The notes below the pieces were generated by a model that searched no databases, was not told where the DNA came from, and worked only from the letters and a program-made list of their open reading frames with translations. From the NCBI RefSeq assembly GCF_014649735.1, contig NZ_BMTP01000021.1, positions 22,313 through 86,312 of the forward strand: a stretch of DNA of 64,000 bases. The letters run 5' to 3'. Positions 36,170-45,026 of the stretch are shown here, piece by piece (positions within the stretch are counted from its first letter, which is position 1; the number at the start of each line of letters is the position of its first letter). The translations under genes were made by a program, and so were the position numbers. Source of the DNA: Streptomyces lavendofoliae. GTDB lineage: Bacteria > Actinomycetota > Actinomycetes > Streptomycetales > Streptomycetaceae.

Positions 36170-36413
36170 CTCCTCCGCCACCGGAGGATTCGGTGCGACA
36201 GACTTCGCCCGCCGCACCGACCAGACCGCAGGAGACGTCACCGGCGCCATCCACCAATGGCTCGTCGAGACCGGCCGTATCCACCCCGACGCGCTCATCA
36301 TCCACCTTGAGATCCGGACGTGGCGGCCCCGGTCATAGTCCCGCTCCCGCCCGTAAGAACCCAGGTGGCGAGGGCTGAGGCCGGCGAGGAAATCACATCG
36401 CCCTCATGGAGGG
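36170..36413 (+). repeat. Dispersed repeat copy B with a coding remnant
   Basis: Second copy of the sequence at 10308-10496. Plus-strand reading GGFGATDFARRTDQTAGDVT then HQWLVETGRIHPDALIIHLE runs to a TAG near 36339. It is more complete than copy A, which lacks the segment from CTCATC to CCCGC. Confidence 0.6.
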
Positions 36414-36750
36414 CTCCGTGGCAGTGCCCCGATGGTTCTATGTCGAACAGGAGCGCTCGATCCCGCCGTTCATCGCGGCCGTAGGCACCCTGATGCATGC
36501 CCGTTCTGGCCACGAGCCGGCACATCTCCGCCAACAACGGTTGGCTTCCGCCGGCGTGACCAGAACCCAGACCAGGTGAGCGGCGTGTGCAGGCACGGCA
36601 TCGAACGCCGCATGTGAGGGTGTCTATTTCTCGCTCTGGACAGGACCCGGCAGCTGATCGTTCCGCTGGTTGTGTCAGTGCCCGCTGCTACACCCAATGA
36701 CAGGAAGTGAGCCGTACCTGTGGCTCGCGCGCTAAATGGGGAGGGCAAAC

Positions 36751-36960
36751 ATGGCGGGCAAGGTACCGGAGGGCTACGTCCGGGTTCGCAGCTATCTCAG
36801 GCGCAAGCCAGCTCCCGGCCGGAAGAAAATGAGCGGCTGGAGCATCGCTGCGATCGTCGCTGGCGTCTGGCTGTGGGGACAGGTCGTCGGGTTCGGTGAG
36901 TCCACCGATACCCCGGCGCACTCGCCGGCCCCCTCCCTCTCGCAGCCGGCGTCACGCTGA
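36751..36960 (+). CDS. Small membrane protein, 69 residues
   Basis: ATG preceded by GGGGAGGG. Basic N-terminus (VRVRSYLRRKPAPGRKKM), one membrane helix (GWSIAAIVAGVWLWGQVVG), Ser/Pro-rich outside tail. Stop overlaps the start of the Mrr-like gene (TGATG), so the two are translationally coupled and probably act together. Confidence 0.65.
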   Translation: MAGKVPEGYVRVRSYLRRKPAPGRKKMSGWSIAAIVAGVWLWGQVVGFGESTDTPAHSPAPSLSQPASR

Positions 36961-37694
36961 TGACGAGGCGGCAGCTCAGGCCGCGCATGCCCCAGGACCC
37001 GGGGGAGTGGGCCGCGGCCGCAGTCGTCGCCGTCGCAGCAGCGGCGCTGCTGGTGAAGACCGCTGTCGCCGCCAGGACAGCCGCCGTCCAGGCCTGGCCC
37101 GCCCTCGCCCTGCTCGCCGGCGCAGCTGTGGTCCTTGCGGGTGGCCGGGCGGTGCGCTCGGCACGGGCGGCCCGGGCACGTGCTGCGAGTCTGGCACGTC
37201 TACGCCTGACCCTCGTCGAGGTCGACGCGCTGAGCGACGTCCAGTTCGAGTTCGCACTCAGGGACCTGCTGATACGGGATGGCTGGACGGCCCGCCGAGT
37301 CGGCCAGCAGGGAGATCAGGCCGCCGACGTCATCGGCCAGCACCCCCGGTACGGCCGGATCGTCATCCAGGCCAAGCACACCAAAGTGGCGGCCAAAGTC
37401 GGCTCACACGTCATGTATCAGGTCAAGGGCACCGCCGGCCCCGTCCACGGAGCGGACATCGCCGTCGTGGTCACCAACGGTGGCTTCACACGCGACGCCA
37501 AGCGCTGGGGAGACCAGCACCGCGTGCACTGGATCGACCGCGACCGGCTGCACACCTGGGCACACGTGGGCACCCCGCTGCGTGACTTGCTCTGCTTGAG
37601 GGGTCGCAGGGGCTGGTCACCACACCTGCGAGTTTTTCGGAGGTGCACCCGCAGCCTTGTACAGGGCGAAGGTTCAGCCGCCCGGCAGGCGTAG
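36960..37694 (+). CDS. Membrane-anchored Mrr-like restriction endonuclease
   Basis: 244 residues. Two N-terminal membrane helices (about 18-36 and 46-62) precede an Mrr_cat-type nuclease domain: FEFALRDLLIRDGW (Glu97), GDQAADVIG (Asp123), IVIQAKH (Gln137-X-Lys139), then GTAGPVHGADIAVVVTNGGF. The D...QxK catalytic set is complete. Mrr-type domains cut modified or foreign DNA. Tethering to the membrane suggests action on incoming DNA or on conjugation, which is inference. The C-terminal 40 residues are arginine-rich and unaligned. Confidence 0.8.
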   Translation: MTRRQLRPRMPQDPGEWAAAAVVAVAAAALLVKTAVAARTAAVQAWPALALLAGAAVVLAGGRAVRSARAARARAASLARLRLTLVEVDALSDVQFEFALRDLLIRDGWTARRVGQQGDQAADVIGQHPRYGRIVIQAKHTKVAAKVGSHVMYQVKGTAGPVHGADIAVVVTNGGFTRDAKRWGDQHRVHWIDRDRLHTWAHVGTPLRDLLCLRGRRGWSPHLRVFRRCTRSLVQGEGSAARQA

Positions 37695-37709
37695 CTGCCC
37701 ACATGCTGA

Positions 37710-37741
37710 GCGGGGCGGTACAAGCAGCTGCACCGCCCCGC
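37710..37741 (+). terminator. 10-bp hairpin after the Mrr-like gene
   Basis: GCGGGGCGGT pairs with ACCGCCCCGC across a 12-base loop, beginning 16 bases after the stop. Confidence 0.6.
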
Positions 37742-38019
37742 CGGTGTTCAAAGGGCGCGTCGGACGCGGAGGCGCTTCCGCTGCCCCACTCTCCTAGTGT
37801 CGCGCTCGTCGCGTCAGAGGCACTTCTATACCAGGCGGCCCTGGAATCCGTCGCACGGAACCGTGAGCGCAAGGCCCGGCCAGGCCGGGACGGATGCAAG
37901 GAGGGGGGTGGTTGTGACATGTGAGGCCGAGCATACGTCGTGTGGGGTGCAAACGACGGGCGGGGTACGGTTCGAGTCGGACAGCGCTCCGGCGGGTAGA
38001 CGAGTGGGAGGGAAGCCAG

Positions 38020-38175
38020 GTGGCAGAGCGGTACCGCGTGGAGTGGACCTACGAGGGCAGCTCGATGGCGTCATACGACACCTATGACGTTGTCGGCGCC
38101 GAACGCTACATGTCCAGGGTCATGGAGGACCCGGTCGCCGAGGACGTCAGGATTGTCGAAACCGAGCCCGAATAG
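38020..38175 (+). CDS. Small hypothetical protein, 51 residues
   Basis: GTG start eight bases after GGAGG. Reads VAERYRVEWTYEGSSMASYD then a YMSRVMEDPVAEDVRIVETE tail. It looks like a compact beta-alpha-beta unit, intact and acidic. No family recognised. Confidence 0.6.
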   Translation: MAERYRVEWTYEGSSMASYDTYDVVGAERYMSRVMEDPVAEDVRIVETEPE

Positions 38176-38346
38176 CGGGCCTCGACCCGCGGCGTCGGCC
38201 AGCTCCTGACAGGTGCCATGGCAGGTCGGACGTCATGCGATTCAGAATCCGGTGATTGCGACGAACACGGACTCTGTGGTGAAGCGGTCATCACCGCCGA
38301 CACGAGGGACGTCTTTTGTCCGTTCGTAGCGGTCGCCCACGCCCCG

Positions 38347-38637
38347 CTACTCAACGGGCTTGTGTGCAGTCGCCTTGTCGGGCTCGCCCCGGAAGCGTTC
38401 GGCGGGAGTGCGCCTGCCCTGACGGAAAGCGGCGAGATCGGCGTCGAACCCTATCGCGGATCCCACGAACAGAACCGACTCGTCGCACCCCACGAGGATG
38501 CTTCCTCCACCCCGGGTGCCGGCTGGCCACACACAGATTCCGAGTCCGTCGGGCAACTCCCGTACCGTGAGCGCTCCAGCAGTGCCGAGCTCCCCAAAGA
38601 GCGTCGCTGCTATGCGTGCCAGGCGATGGACGTCCAT
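38347..38637 (-). CDS. Hypothetical protein, 96 residues
   Basis: ATG at 38637 with GGGGAG nine bases upstream. Begins MDVHRLARIAATLFGELGTA and continues with strands (LTVRELPDGLGICVWPAG, SILVGCDESVLFVGSAIGFD). Soluble, no signal. No family recognised. Divergent from the next gene at 38758. Confidence 0.6.
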   Translation of the reverse strand: MDVHRLARIAATLFGELGTAGALTVRELPDGLGICVWPAGTRGGGSILVGCDESVLFVGSAIGFDADLAAFRQGRRTPAERFRGEPDKATAHKPVE

Positions 38638-38757
38638 GTTCCACTCCCCTTCGTTCCAACCGGAACGTACCTTCTCACGGGCAAGGCAGAGTGCCTGGTG
38701 GCGTCACCTGCTTGGCGCTTGCCCTAAACCTTCCGCATTCTGAAGAAGGAGCTAGTT

Positions 38758-39124
38758 GTGGATGCCGCCACGGCTCGATTCATAGCAACGGTCGCGGCTC
38801 TGCCGCCCCAGACTCTCGCCGCCGCGTTCGACCACGCCGTCAGCCGGCGTCGGCAGGGTGGCCGTGAGGCAAGCCGTGCCCTCCGGCTCTCCGCATCAGA
38901 AAACTCCGAGCTCGACCACGCCGTAAGGTCGGCGCTGCTTCCCCGAAGTGAAGGAACTCAATGCATACCGCGCGGGACTCCACTCGGACGCCAAGTCCGT
39001 CTGCGTGATCGCAGCCAGGGCCGTTCGGAAACCCGCCACGCTCCCAGCCGAGCAGTACGCCCTGCTTACCGCCCCGTTCACAGTCGTCGGCGTCGCAGTC
39101 CCCCGCCACCATGCCGCCTATTGA
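38758..39124 (+). pseudogene. Small hypothetical gene with one frame shift
   Basis: GTG start after AAGGAG. MDAATARFIATVAALPPQTL, then ASENSELDHAVRSALLP in one frame, then EVKELNAYRAGLHSDAKSVC and EQYALLTAPFTVVGVAVPRH in another to a TGA at 39122-39124. One extra C in the CCCC run near 38941-38944 would explain the break and, removed, would give about 121 residues. Likely either sequencing error or recent decay. Confidence 0.6.
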
Positions 39125-39126
39125 GG

Positions 39127-39310
39127 TTCTCAGGGTGGGGTCGGTGGCGCGAGGGGCAGGCCGGTGGCGGTGAGGCAGCCGTCGATCAGGTGTGGCCGGA
39201 GCTGGATCCTGCGTAACTCCCGGCTGAGTGTGCGGTCGAGGTCGTCGGGTGTGCCGAAGGCGGTGTTGGCCATGGCCCGCTGGCTGCGTAGGTGGAAACG
39301 AAGAACGAAT
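39127..39310 (-). pseudogene. IS630-type transposase C-terminal scar
   Basis: Minus strand reads MANTAFGTPDDLDRTLSREL then RRIQLRPHLIDGCLTATGLP, like the tail of IS630-family transposases in Streptomyces. No catalytic residues remain. Confidence 0.6.
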
Positions 39311-39384
39311 GTCGGTCAGTGCTGGCGGCGTTGCTGGCCTGAGGTGCCTGGAGATGTCGGTCAGAACCAGGAACGGCTGGAGGT

Positions 39385-39735
39385 TCAGACAACGATTCGA
39401 CGCATCCACCAGAAGAGGTTTTGGGGCGCGAAGGGATTGTTGAGCGTGCGGTCAAGCACGCGTTCGCCTGCGGGACCGATTACTGCGCTGAGCTCGCGTC
39501 GTGCCTGGGACCTCAAAGCATGGAGTGTGATCTCCAGCAGAGTGCGGACGTGGAAATCGCCACTGCGGAGGTCTGTGTCATCGCGTTCGTAGAACGGCTC
39601 GAGGCCTCCGCGTGGCCGGCGGACAGACGTATTCCAGCAGCGGAACACGTGTGCGACTTCACCCGCGGGGAGGCTGTGGCTTCGTTCGAAGGCGGCGATC
39701 TGCCTGTTTGCCGAGGCGGACAGTCCGCGGATCAC
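39385..39735 (-). CDS. Hypothetical protein, 116 residues
   Basis: GTG at 39735. Contains HSLPAGEVAHVFRCWNTSVR, DLRSGDFHVRTLLEITLHAL and a tail ending NLFWWMRRIVV. Helical and basic. No ribosome site is clear, so the frame may start upstream or be a fragment tied to the adjacent IS630 scar. Confidence 0.4.
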   Translation of the reverse strand: MIRGLSASANRQIAAFERSHSLPAGEVAHVFRCWNTSVRRPRGGLEPFYERDDTDLRSGDFHVRTLLEITLHALRSQARRELSAVIGPAGERVLDRTLNNPFAPQNLFWWMRRIVV

Positions 39736-40034
39736 GGTGCCCGCCGATGGTGCGTTCGGCGTTGCGGGACTGCGTCCTGATCTCGCCCGGTGACCGGCGA
39801 GGCATGAACACTTCCAGTTGGAAGACGTTGGGTCGACCGACCTTAGAGCTCGTTGGCGACAGAGACCAAGTCCTCAGGAGCGGTTCAGCTGACCGGCTGT
39901 TGTTCAGCGCGCGCACGGGTGGTTGCCAGCCGGTAGGAGTCTGTGCCCGCTTCGATGATGTTGCCGCCGAAGGTGAGAAACGTTGTTTCCACGAAGTTCT
40001 CGAACGGCTTCGGACGCAGCGGGTCGGGGAGCAC

Positions 40035-40814
40035 TCAAGCGGAAGCGGAGGCCACGAAAAACGGAAGGGCGATGAGGAAGCGGTCGGCCTCGGCGCGTCG
40101 GCGCTGCTCGGCGAGCCACTTGTCCGCCTGGTCACGGCTGACAGCCCCGCTGGCGCAGGCCGGCTCGGCGAGCCTCGCGAGCAGCGACAGCATCGCGGGG
40201 TCGGTGAACACACTGGTGTGCGCCTCGACTGTGACATCGTCGAAGCCGCCGGCCAGGAGCAGGCTGCGGTACTGGCGGCCGGCGCGGGGTGTGCCCAGGA
40301 GGTCGGCGCGGGCGTGCACGATCCTGCGGGTGAGCGCCGCGTCATCCGAGTCGATCATGATGGCGTCCCAGTCCTGACCGACCAAGACGATCCTGCCGCC
40401 CGGGCAGAGGACCCGTCGTGCCTCCGCCACCGCGCGCCCTGGCTCCTGGAGTACGTGGAAGACCTTGTCGGCACGGTAGCCTCGCACGCTTCCGTCGGCG
40501 AACGGCAGATTCTCCGCCCCCGCTTCCCGGAACTCGGACTCCGGCCACCGCTGGCGGGCCGCCGCCAGCATCCGCTGGCTGGGATCCACGCCCACCGCGT
40601 GGACGCCGCGTTCGGCCAGCTCGGCGACGGCTCGCCCGGCGCCGCAGCCGACGTCCACGACGGTCGAGCCAGGGACGAGAGACAGCAGTTCGTAGGAGCG
40701 GGCCCGCAGACGGACGGCGCTTGGCACCTGGTCCGCAGAGTCGAGGACGGCCAGCAGTGCTTCGGTGTCGCGGTGCTCTTCCACCGCTTCCTGATTCTTG
40801 AACATGGACGTCAT
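40035..40814 (-). CDS. SAM-dependent methyltransferase (MerR-linked)
   Basis: 259 residues from the ATG at 40814. Class I motif VVDVGCGAGRAVAELAERGV, then VGVDPSQRMLAAARQRWP, then LPFADGSVRGYRADKVFHVL and RVLCPGGRIVLVGQDWD. The order is that of the UbiE/COQ5-like group. It shares a 20-base divergent region with a MerR regulator, which probably controls it. Substrate unknown; self-resistance or small-molecule methylation are possibilities. Confidence 0.85.
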   Translation of the reverse strand: MTSMFKNQEAVEEHRDTEALLAVLDSADQVPSAVRLRARSYELLSLVPGSTVVDVGCGAGRAVAELAERGVHAVGVDPSQRMLAAARQRWPESEFREAGAENLPFADGSVRGYRADKVFHVLQEPGRAVAEARRVLCPGGRIVLVGQDWDAIMIDSDDAALTRRIVHARADLLGTPRAGRQYRSLLLAGGFDDVTVEAHTSVFTDPAMLSLLARLAEPACASGAVSRDQADKWLAEQRRRAEADRFLIALPFFVASASA

Positions 40815-40835
40815 GCTGCGACTTAATGTCAGCAT
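40813..40835. promoter_or_regulatory. MerR-type dyad in the divergent promoter
   Basis: ATGCTG (40813-40818) and CAGCAT (40830-40835) face each other across 11 bases. Both start codons (minus 40814 and plus 40834) lie in the arms, so the transcripts may be leaderless. Confidence 0.5.
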
Positions 40836-41268
40836 GAAGTCAAGCGAAAACGGCGGCGCCGGCACGTTGAGCATCGGCGCTCTTGCGGCACGGTTCGGCC
40901 TGGCCACGCACGTGCTGCGACATTGGGAGACGATGGGTCTGCTGCACCCCGGACGGGACGCTGGCGGGCGCCGCCGCTACGGTGCGGACGATCTCACCCG
41001 CGTGGCTACGATCCTCATCCTGAAGGAGGCCGGCCTTGCCCTGAACACCATCGGGAGCTTGTCCGCAACCGTCGACCGCACTGCCCGGTACAAGATTTTG
41101 CGTCCCGTGGCCGAAGAGCTCCGGTCGAGAATCGCGGCAGCCCAGACCTCATTGGAGCTGATCGAGGGCGGTCTGAACTGCGAGTATGAGGACGTCACCC
41201 AGTGCCCGAACTATCGGCGGCTCATCGCCGAGCGGGTCGGCCCCGAAGTCCGGCCGGAGAGCCAGTGA
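40834..41268 (+). CDS. MerR-family transcriptional regulator
   Basis: 144 residues if started at the ATG at 40834; in-frame starts at 40813 and 40798 lie inside the neighbour. Winged-helix MerR start: LSIGALAARFGLATHVLRHW then ETMGLLHPGRDAGGRRRYGA, then the dimerisation helix (LRPVAEELRSRIAAAQTSLE). The C-terminus has two cysteines (LNCEYEDVTQCPNY) that could sense metal or redox. Likely represses or activates the divergent methyltransferase. Confidence 0.85.
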   Translation: MKSSENGGAGTLSIGALAARFGLATHVLRHWETMGLLHPGRDAGGRRRYGADDLTRVATILILKEAGLALNTIGSLSATVDRTARYKILRPVAEELRSRIAAAQTSLELIEGGLNCEYEDVTQCPNYRRLIAERVGPEVRPESQ

Positions 41269-41333
41269 TCGACGCCGGGGCACCACCCTCATGAGACGGC
41301 ACACCTAATGGTGTCCGATTGGAGTTCAGGTCC

Positions 41334-41885
41334 GAGCCATAGCCTGATCGCGGCGACGGTGACCGTCGCGTGGAAGACGTACGCTTTCTTGTCGTAGCGC
41401 GTAGCGATGGCTCGGAAAAGCCTTGAGCCGGTTGATGGTCCGCTCCACTTCATTGCGGCGCCGGTAGACCGTTCTCGGATACCAGCGTTGCGATGGCCTG
41501 GTAGGTGTCGGGGAGGCAGTCGCGGCGGTGGGTGAAGCGCTGAAGCTGTTTCCAGCGTTTGTGGTCGGCGAGGGCGTGTTCGACGGTGATGCGCTGGGAG
41601 GAGTGCTCGTGCCGCTGGCGTTCGTTGTACTCGAGGAAGGGGCGTGTCGCGCCCGGCCGTAGCTTGCGCGGCTGGGTCAGGGCCTGGCCGCGGTGGTCCT
41701 TGCTCAGTCCGAGGTAGCCGTCGTCGAGAAGCACGTGCACCTGGTCGAAGTGGTCGAAGCATCCGCTGATGTCCGCTGATGCCAGCGGTACGGGCTGCGG
41801 CCGCGTCATGCATACGCCCGGGTCGTAGGGCATCGACCCACAGGGTGCGGCCCTCGCCGTCGGCCGGGCAGTTGGCCGACCGGCC
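41334..41885 (-). pseudogene. Two nested transposase remnants
   Basis: From 41885 down: EGRTLWVDALRPGRMHD and FDQVHVLLDDGYLGLSKDHR then SSQRITVEHALADHKRWKQL belong to a DDE_Tnp_4-type transposase. From about 41465, in another frame, IATRYDKKAYVFHATVTVAA then IRLWLG is the tail of a different IS5-type transposase. One element seems to have inserted into or recombined with another. Confidence 0.7.
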
Positions 41886-41888
41886 CTC

Positions 41889-42734
41889 TCACTGGTCGCG
41901 CCGTTGTGCGCTGGTGACGGCGAGCACGGCTGCGGTGAGCGCCCACACCGCGTAGACGGTCCAGGCTCCGCCGGTCGTCCACGGGAAGTCGGTCTGGCGG
42001 GGGTCGACCTCCACGAGCCGCAACCACGCCTGATACAGCGTGGCGTGGCCGGCGACCGCCGACCAGTGGCGGCCCTCGGTGAAGACGATGGGCAGCACGA
42101 GGATGACCGCCACTGCGGCGATCATGGTGGCCGAAGTGTGCCTGATGACTGAGCCGATGGCCATGCCGACGACCGCGCACACGGGCGCAAGGAGGGCGGA
42201 CGCCATGACGACACGCAGGGCGCCCGGGTAGCTCATCGATATGCCTGCGTCCCGGCCGTCGAGGATCGCCTGCGTCAGGCCGAACGAGGCCACCGCGACG
42301 ATCGAGCCGAAGACGGTGGCGACCGCGGTGACGACCACTGTCTTGGCGGCCATCACCGAACGGCGGTCCGGAACGGCCGCGAACGTCGTACGAATGGTGC
42401 CCGTGCTGTACTCGCCGATGATCGCGAGGGCACCGATGGCACCGAGAGCGAGCATCATGACCATGGCGGAGTTCGCCGTAAACGCCTCCTGCAGCGGAAT
42501 TCCGGCCCGGACGTAGTCGGCCCGGTCCGCCGCGCTCCGCTCCGGCCAGTAGTTATAGGTGTCGTAGGCGGTCCCCGCGTTGAACGCGATGACGGCCAGG
42601 AAGGTGGCCCCGTACGCGATCCAGGTCGAGCGCAGCGACCGAAGCTTGATCCACTCGGCGGCCACCAGGTCGTAAAAGCGGGCACGGGGTTCGTCGGCGC
42701 CAAGTCCGCCAACGGGAGCGTACGTCGTGGTCAC
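41889..42734 (-). CDS. ABC-2 type transporter permease
   Basis: 281 residues. N-terminal cytoplasmic LVAAEWIKLRSLRSTWIAYG, then about six membrane helices (ATFLAVIAFNAG, MVMMLALGAIGALAIIGEYS, VVVTAVATVFGSIVAVASFG, ALLAPVCAVVGMAIGSVI, AAVAVILVLPIVF, AVWALTAAVLAVTS). EYSTGTIRTTFAAVPDRR is the typical cytoplasmic loop of ABC-2 permeases. Starts 4 bases inside the end of the ATPase gene, so the two are coupled. Confidence 0.88.
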   Translation of the reverse strand: MTTTYAPVGGLGADEPRARFYDLVAAEWIKLRSLRSTWIAYGATFLAVIAFNAGTAYDTYNYWPERSAADRADYVRAGIPLQEAFTANSAMVMMLALGAIGALAIIGEYSTGTIRTTFAAVPDRRSVMAAKTVVVTAVATVFGSIVAVASFGLTQAILDGRDAGISMSYPGALRVVMASALLAPVCAVVGMAIGSVIRHTSATMIAAVAVILVLPIVFTEGRHWSAVAGHATLYQAWLRLVEVDPRQTDFPWTTGGAWTVYAVWALTAAVLAVTSAQRRDQ

Positions 42735-43639
42735 TGAGGGTCTCCTGCCAGGTATTGCACGCTGTCGGCGGTGAGCTCCATGAACGCCTCTTCCAATGAG
42801 GCGGACCGGGTGCTGAGGTGATGCAGCGGAATACGGTGCTCCATGGCGATCTCACCGATCCGGACCGCGGTCACACCGGTCACGGCGAGCAGGTCGCCCG
42901 CCGTGTCCACGGCCGCGCCCTCGGCCGTCAGCAGATTTCTCAGGGCGGCAGCGGCGGGCGTACACACCGTGACGCTCTGCCCAGTGCCGCGAGCGGAGAA
43001 CTCGGTGAGGCTTTCCGCCGCGATCAGCTCACCGCGGCCGATGACGATCAGCTGGTCGGCGGTGTGCTCCATCTCGGACATGAGATGGCTGGAGACGAAC
43101 ACCGTGCGGCCCTCGGCGGCGAGACGCCTGAACAGGTCACGCACCCACTTCACGCCTTCCGGGTCGAGGCCGTTGAGCGGCTCGTCAAAGAGCAGTACCG
43201 GTGGGTCACCGAGCAGGGCGGAAGCGATGCCGAGCCGCTGCTTCATGCCGAGCGAGAATCCGCCGATGCGGCGCCGGGCGACCTCGGCGAGGCCGACCTC
43301 CCGCAGCACCTCCTCCACCCGACGCTGCGGAATGCGGTTGCTGCGGGCCAGGGCGGACAACTGCGCCACCGCGCTGCGCCCGCCGTGCACATCGTGCGCG
43401 TCGAGAAGGGAGCCGACGAGACGCAGGCCACGGGGGCGGTCGCGAAAGGAACGGCCGTCCACGGTGACCGTGCCGCTGGTGGGCTCATGCAAGCCGAGGA
43501 TCATCCGCAGCGTGGTGCTCTTGCCGGCGCCGTTCGGACCGAGAAACCCGGTTATCAGGCCGGGCCGCACGGTGAAGGTCAGGTCTTTGACGGCCGTCGT
43601 GCCGCCGTATCGCTTCGTGAGCTCGTTGACTTCGATCAC
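42731..43639 (-). CDS. ABC transporter ATP-binding protein
   Basis: 302 residues from a GTG at 43639 (VIEVNELTKRYGG); an ATG at 43693 is an alternative. Walker A GFLGPNGAGKSTTLRM, signature GFSLGMKQRLGIASALLG, Walker B VLLFDEPLNGLDPEG, H-loop SSHLMSEMEHTAD. The C-terminal extension is that of drug/antibiotic exporters (DrrA-like). Forms an exporter with the permease. Divergent from the two-component genes, which may sense its substrate. Confidence 0.9.
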   Translation of the reverse strand: MIEVNELTKRYGGTTAVKDLTFTVRPGLITGFLGPNGAGKSTTLRMILGLHEPTSGTVTVDGRSFRDRPRGLRLVGSLLDAHDVHGGRSAVAQLSALARSNRIPQRRVEEVLREVGLAEVARRRIGGFSLGMKQRLGIASALLGDPPVLLFDEPLNGLDPEGVKWVRDLFRRLAAEGRTVFVSSHLMSEMEHTADQLIVIGRGELIAAESLTEFSARGTGQSVTVCTPAAAALRNLLTAEGAAVDTAGDLLAVTGVTAVRIGEIAMEHRIPLHHLSTRSASLEEAFMELTADSVQYLAGDPQ

Positions 43640-43772
43640 GGGGACCACGGTGCCGGTGGGCGACCCCGCCCGTAATCGGACCACCGATGACAATCGGACA
43701 GGACGGGGGTCAACCCTGGTTGTACGGCCGCGGTCGGATGCGCCGTCAGATACGAGTGCTTACGATCAATGC

Positions 43773-45026
43773 ATGTCCGCCTCATCGCCGCTGCCGTTGC
43801 CGCTGCTCAAACGCATACCGCCGGGCCTGTGGACGGCACTGGCGTGGTACGCGGCAGCAGTGGCACCCATCGTTGAGTACGTAGTGATGCCGCAAGTGCC
43901 GACGTACTCGCTCGACTACCCTCAGGACGGGCTCGACTCGCTCGGAGCCCAGGCGCTGCTCGCCGTCGCCTTCGTGCTGACCCTGGCCGGCAGCGCGGTG
44001 CTGCGCCGCAGGACCTCCGCGGCGTACAGTCTGGTGATCGTCGGTACGGTCATCTCGACGGTGGCCTGGCGTCAGGATGAGATTCCCCCCACGCAGTTCC
44101 TGGCCGTGGATATCGCCCTTTGCTACCTCGCAGCCACCCGGCCTCGGCGGAGCTCGCTCACCGCGGCCGCCGCAGCGCTCGGCACACTCGCCGGCTACCT
44201 CGTCCTGCGGTTGATCACGGGCGGCGATTCCAGCATCGCGCAGGAGCCGTTCGTGGCCCTGACCGTGGTCATCGCCTGGCTCATCGGTCATTCGTCGCAT
44301 CAGGCCCGTTCCCACACCGCAGAGTTGTACGCCCGGGCCGCAGCCGAGGCCGTCACCGCCGAACGGCTGCGCATCGCCCGCGAGATGCACGACACCGTCG
44401 CCCACAGCATCGGCATCATCGCCTTGCAGGCCGGCGCCGCGGCCCGGGTCATCGAAACCCAGCCGGCCAAAGCCCGCGAGGCGATGCTCACCGTGGAGAT
44501 GGCCGGCCGCGAGACGCTGTCCGGGCTGCGAAGGATGCTCGGCGCGCTGCGCCAGGCCGACCAGGATGAGGAACGCCAAGGCCGCGCGCACGCGCCGGCG
44601 CCCCTGCGACCGGCCGCCGGCCTGGCGAACGTGGAACAGCTCGCCGCGACGGCCACGGCCGCCGGAGTCCGCGTGGAGGTGCGGTGGCAGGGCAGGCGCC
44701 GCCCACTGCCGGCCGACATCGACCTCGCGGCGTTCCGGATCGTCCAGGAGTCGGTGACCAACGCCGTACGGCACTCGGGTGCCGATTCCTGCCAGGTGCG
44801 CCTCGACTATCGCGCGGACGAACTCGCCGTCGAGGTCTCGGACCGAGGGAAAGGCGGCGGCACCAGCACGGACACCGGATACGGCCTGATCGGCATGCGC
44901 GAGCGGGCCGCCCTGCTGCACGGCGATTTCACGGCCGGGCCCCGTGCCGGGGGCGGCTTCCTGGTAGCGGCCAGACTCCCGGTACCGGCAGGGACCGAGG
45001 CAGAAGCAAGGACGGGATCCAGATGA
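43773..45026 (+). CDS. NarL-type sensor histidine kinase
   Basis: 417 residues from the ATG at 43773. About five to six membrane helices in the first 175 residues, then HisKA_3 box IAREMHDTVAHSIGIIALQA with phosphoacceptor His206, and the HATPase_c region (VQESVTNAVRHSGADS as N box, GYGLIGMRERAALLHG as G box). Overlaps its regulator (ATGA). Faces away from the ABC exporter, an arrangement typical of cell-envelope stress or drug sensing. Confidence 0.9.
   Translation: MSASSPLPLPLLKRIPPGLWTALAWYAAAVAPIVEYVVMPQVPTYSLDYPQDGLDSLGAQALLAVAFVLTLAGSAVLRRRTSAAYSLVIVGTVISTVAWRQDEIPPTQFLAVDIALCYLAATRPRRSSLTAAAAALGTLAGYLVLRLITGGDSSIAQEPFVALTVVIAWLIGHSSHQARSHTAELYARAAAEAVTAERLRIAREMHDTVAHSIGIIALQAGAAARVIETQPAKAREAMLTVEMAGRETLSGLRRMLGALRQADQDEERQGRAHAPAPLRPAAGLANVEQLAATATAAGVRVEVRWQGRRRPLPADIDLAAFRIVQESVTNAVRHSGADSCQVRLDYRADELAVEVSDRGKGGGTSTDTGYGLIGMRERAALLHGDFTAGPRAGGGFLVAARLPVPAGTEAEARTGSR

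Noticed and set aside
34499..36301. 600-residue minus-strand open frame
   Set aside because: Antisense of the ALF-repeat gene. Apparent protein repeats come from the ALF repeats on the other strand.
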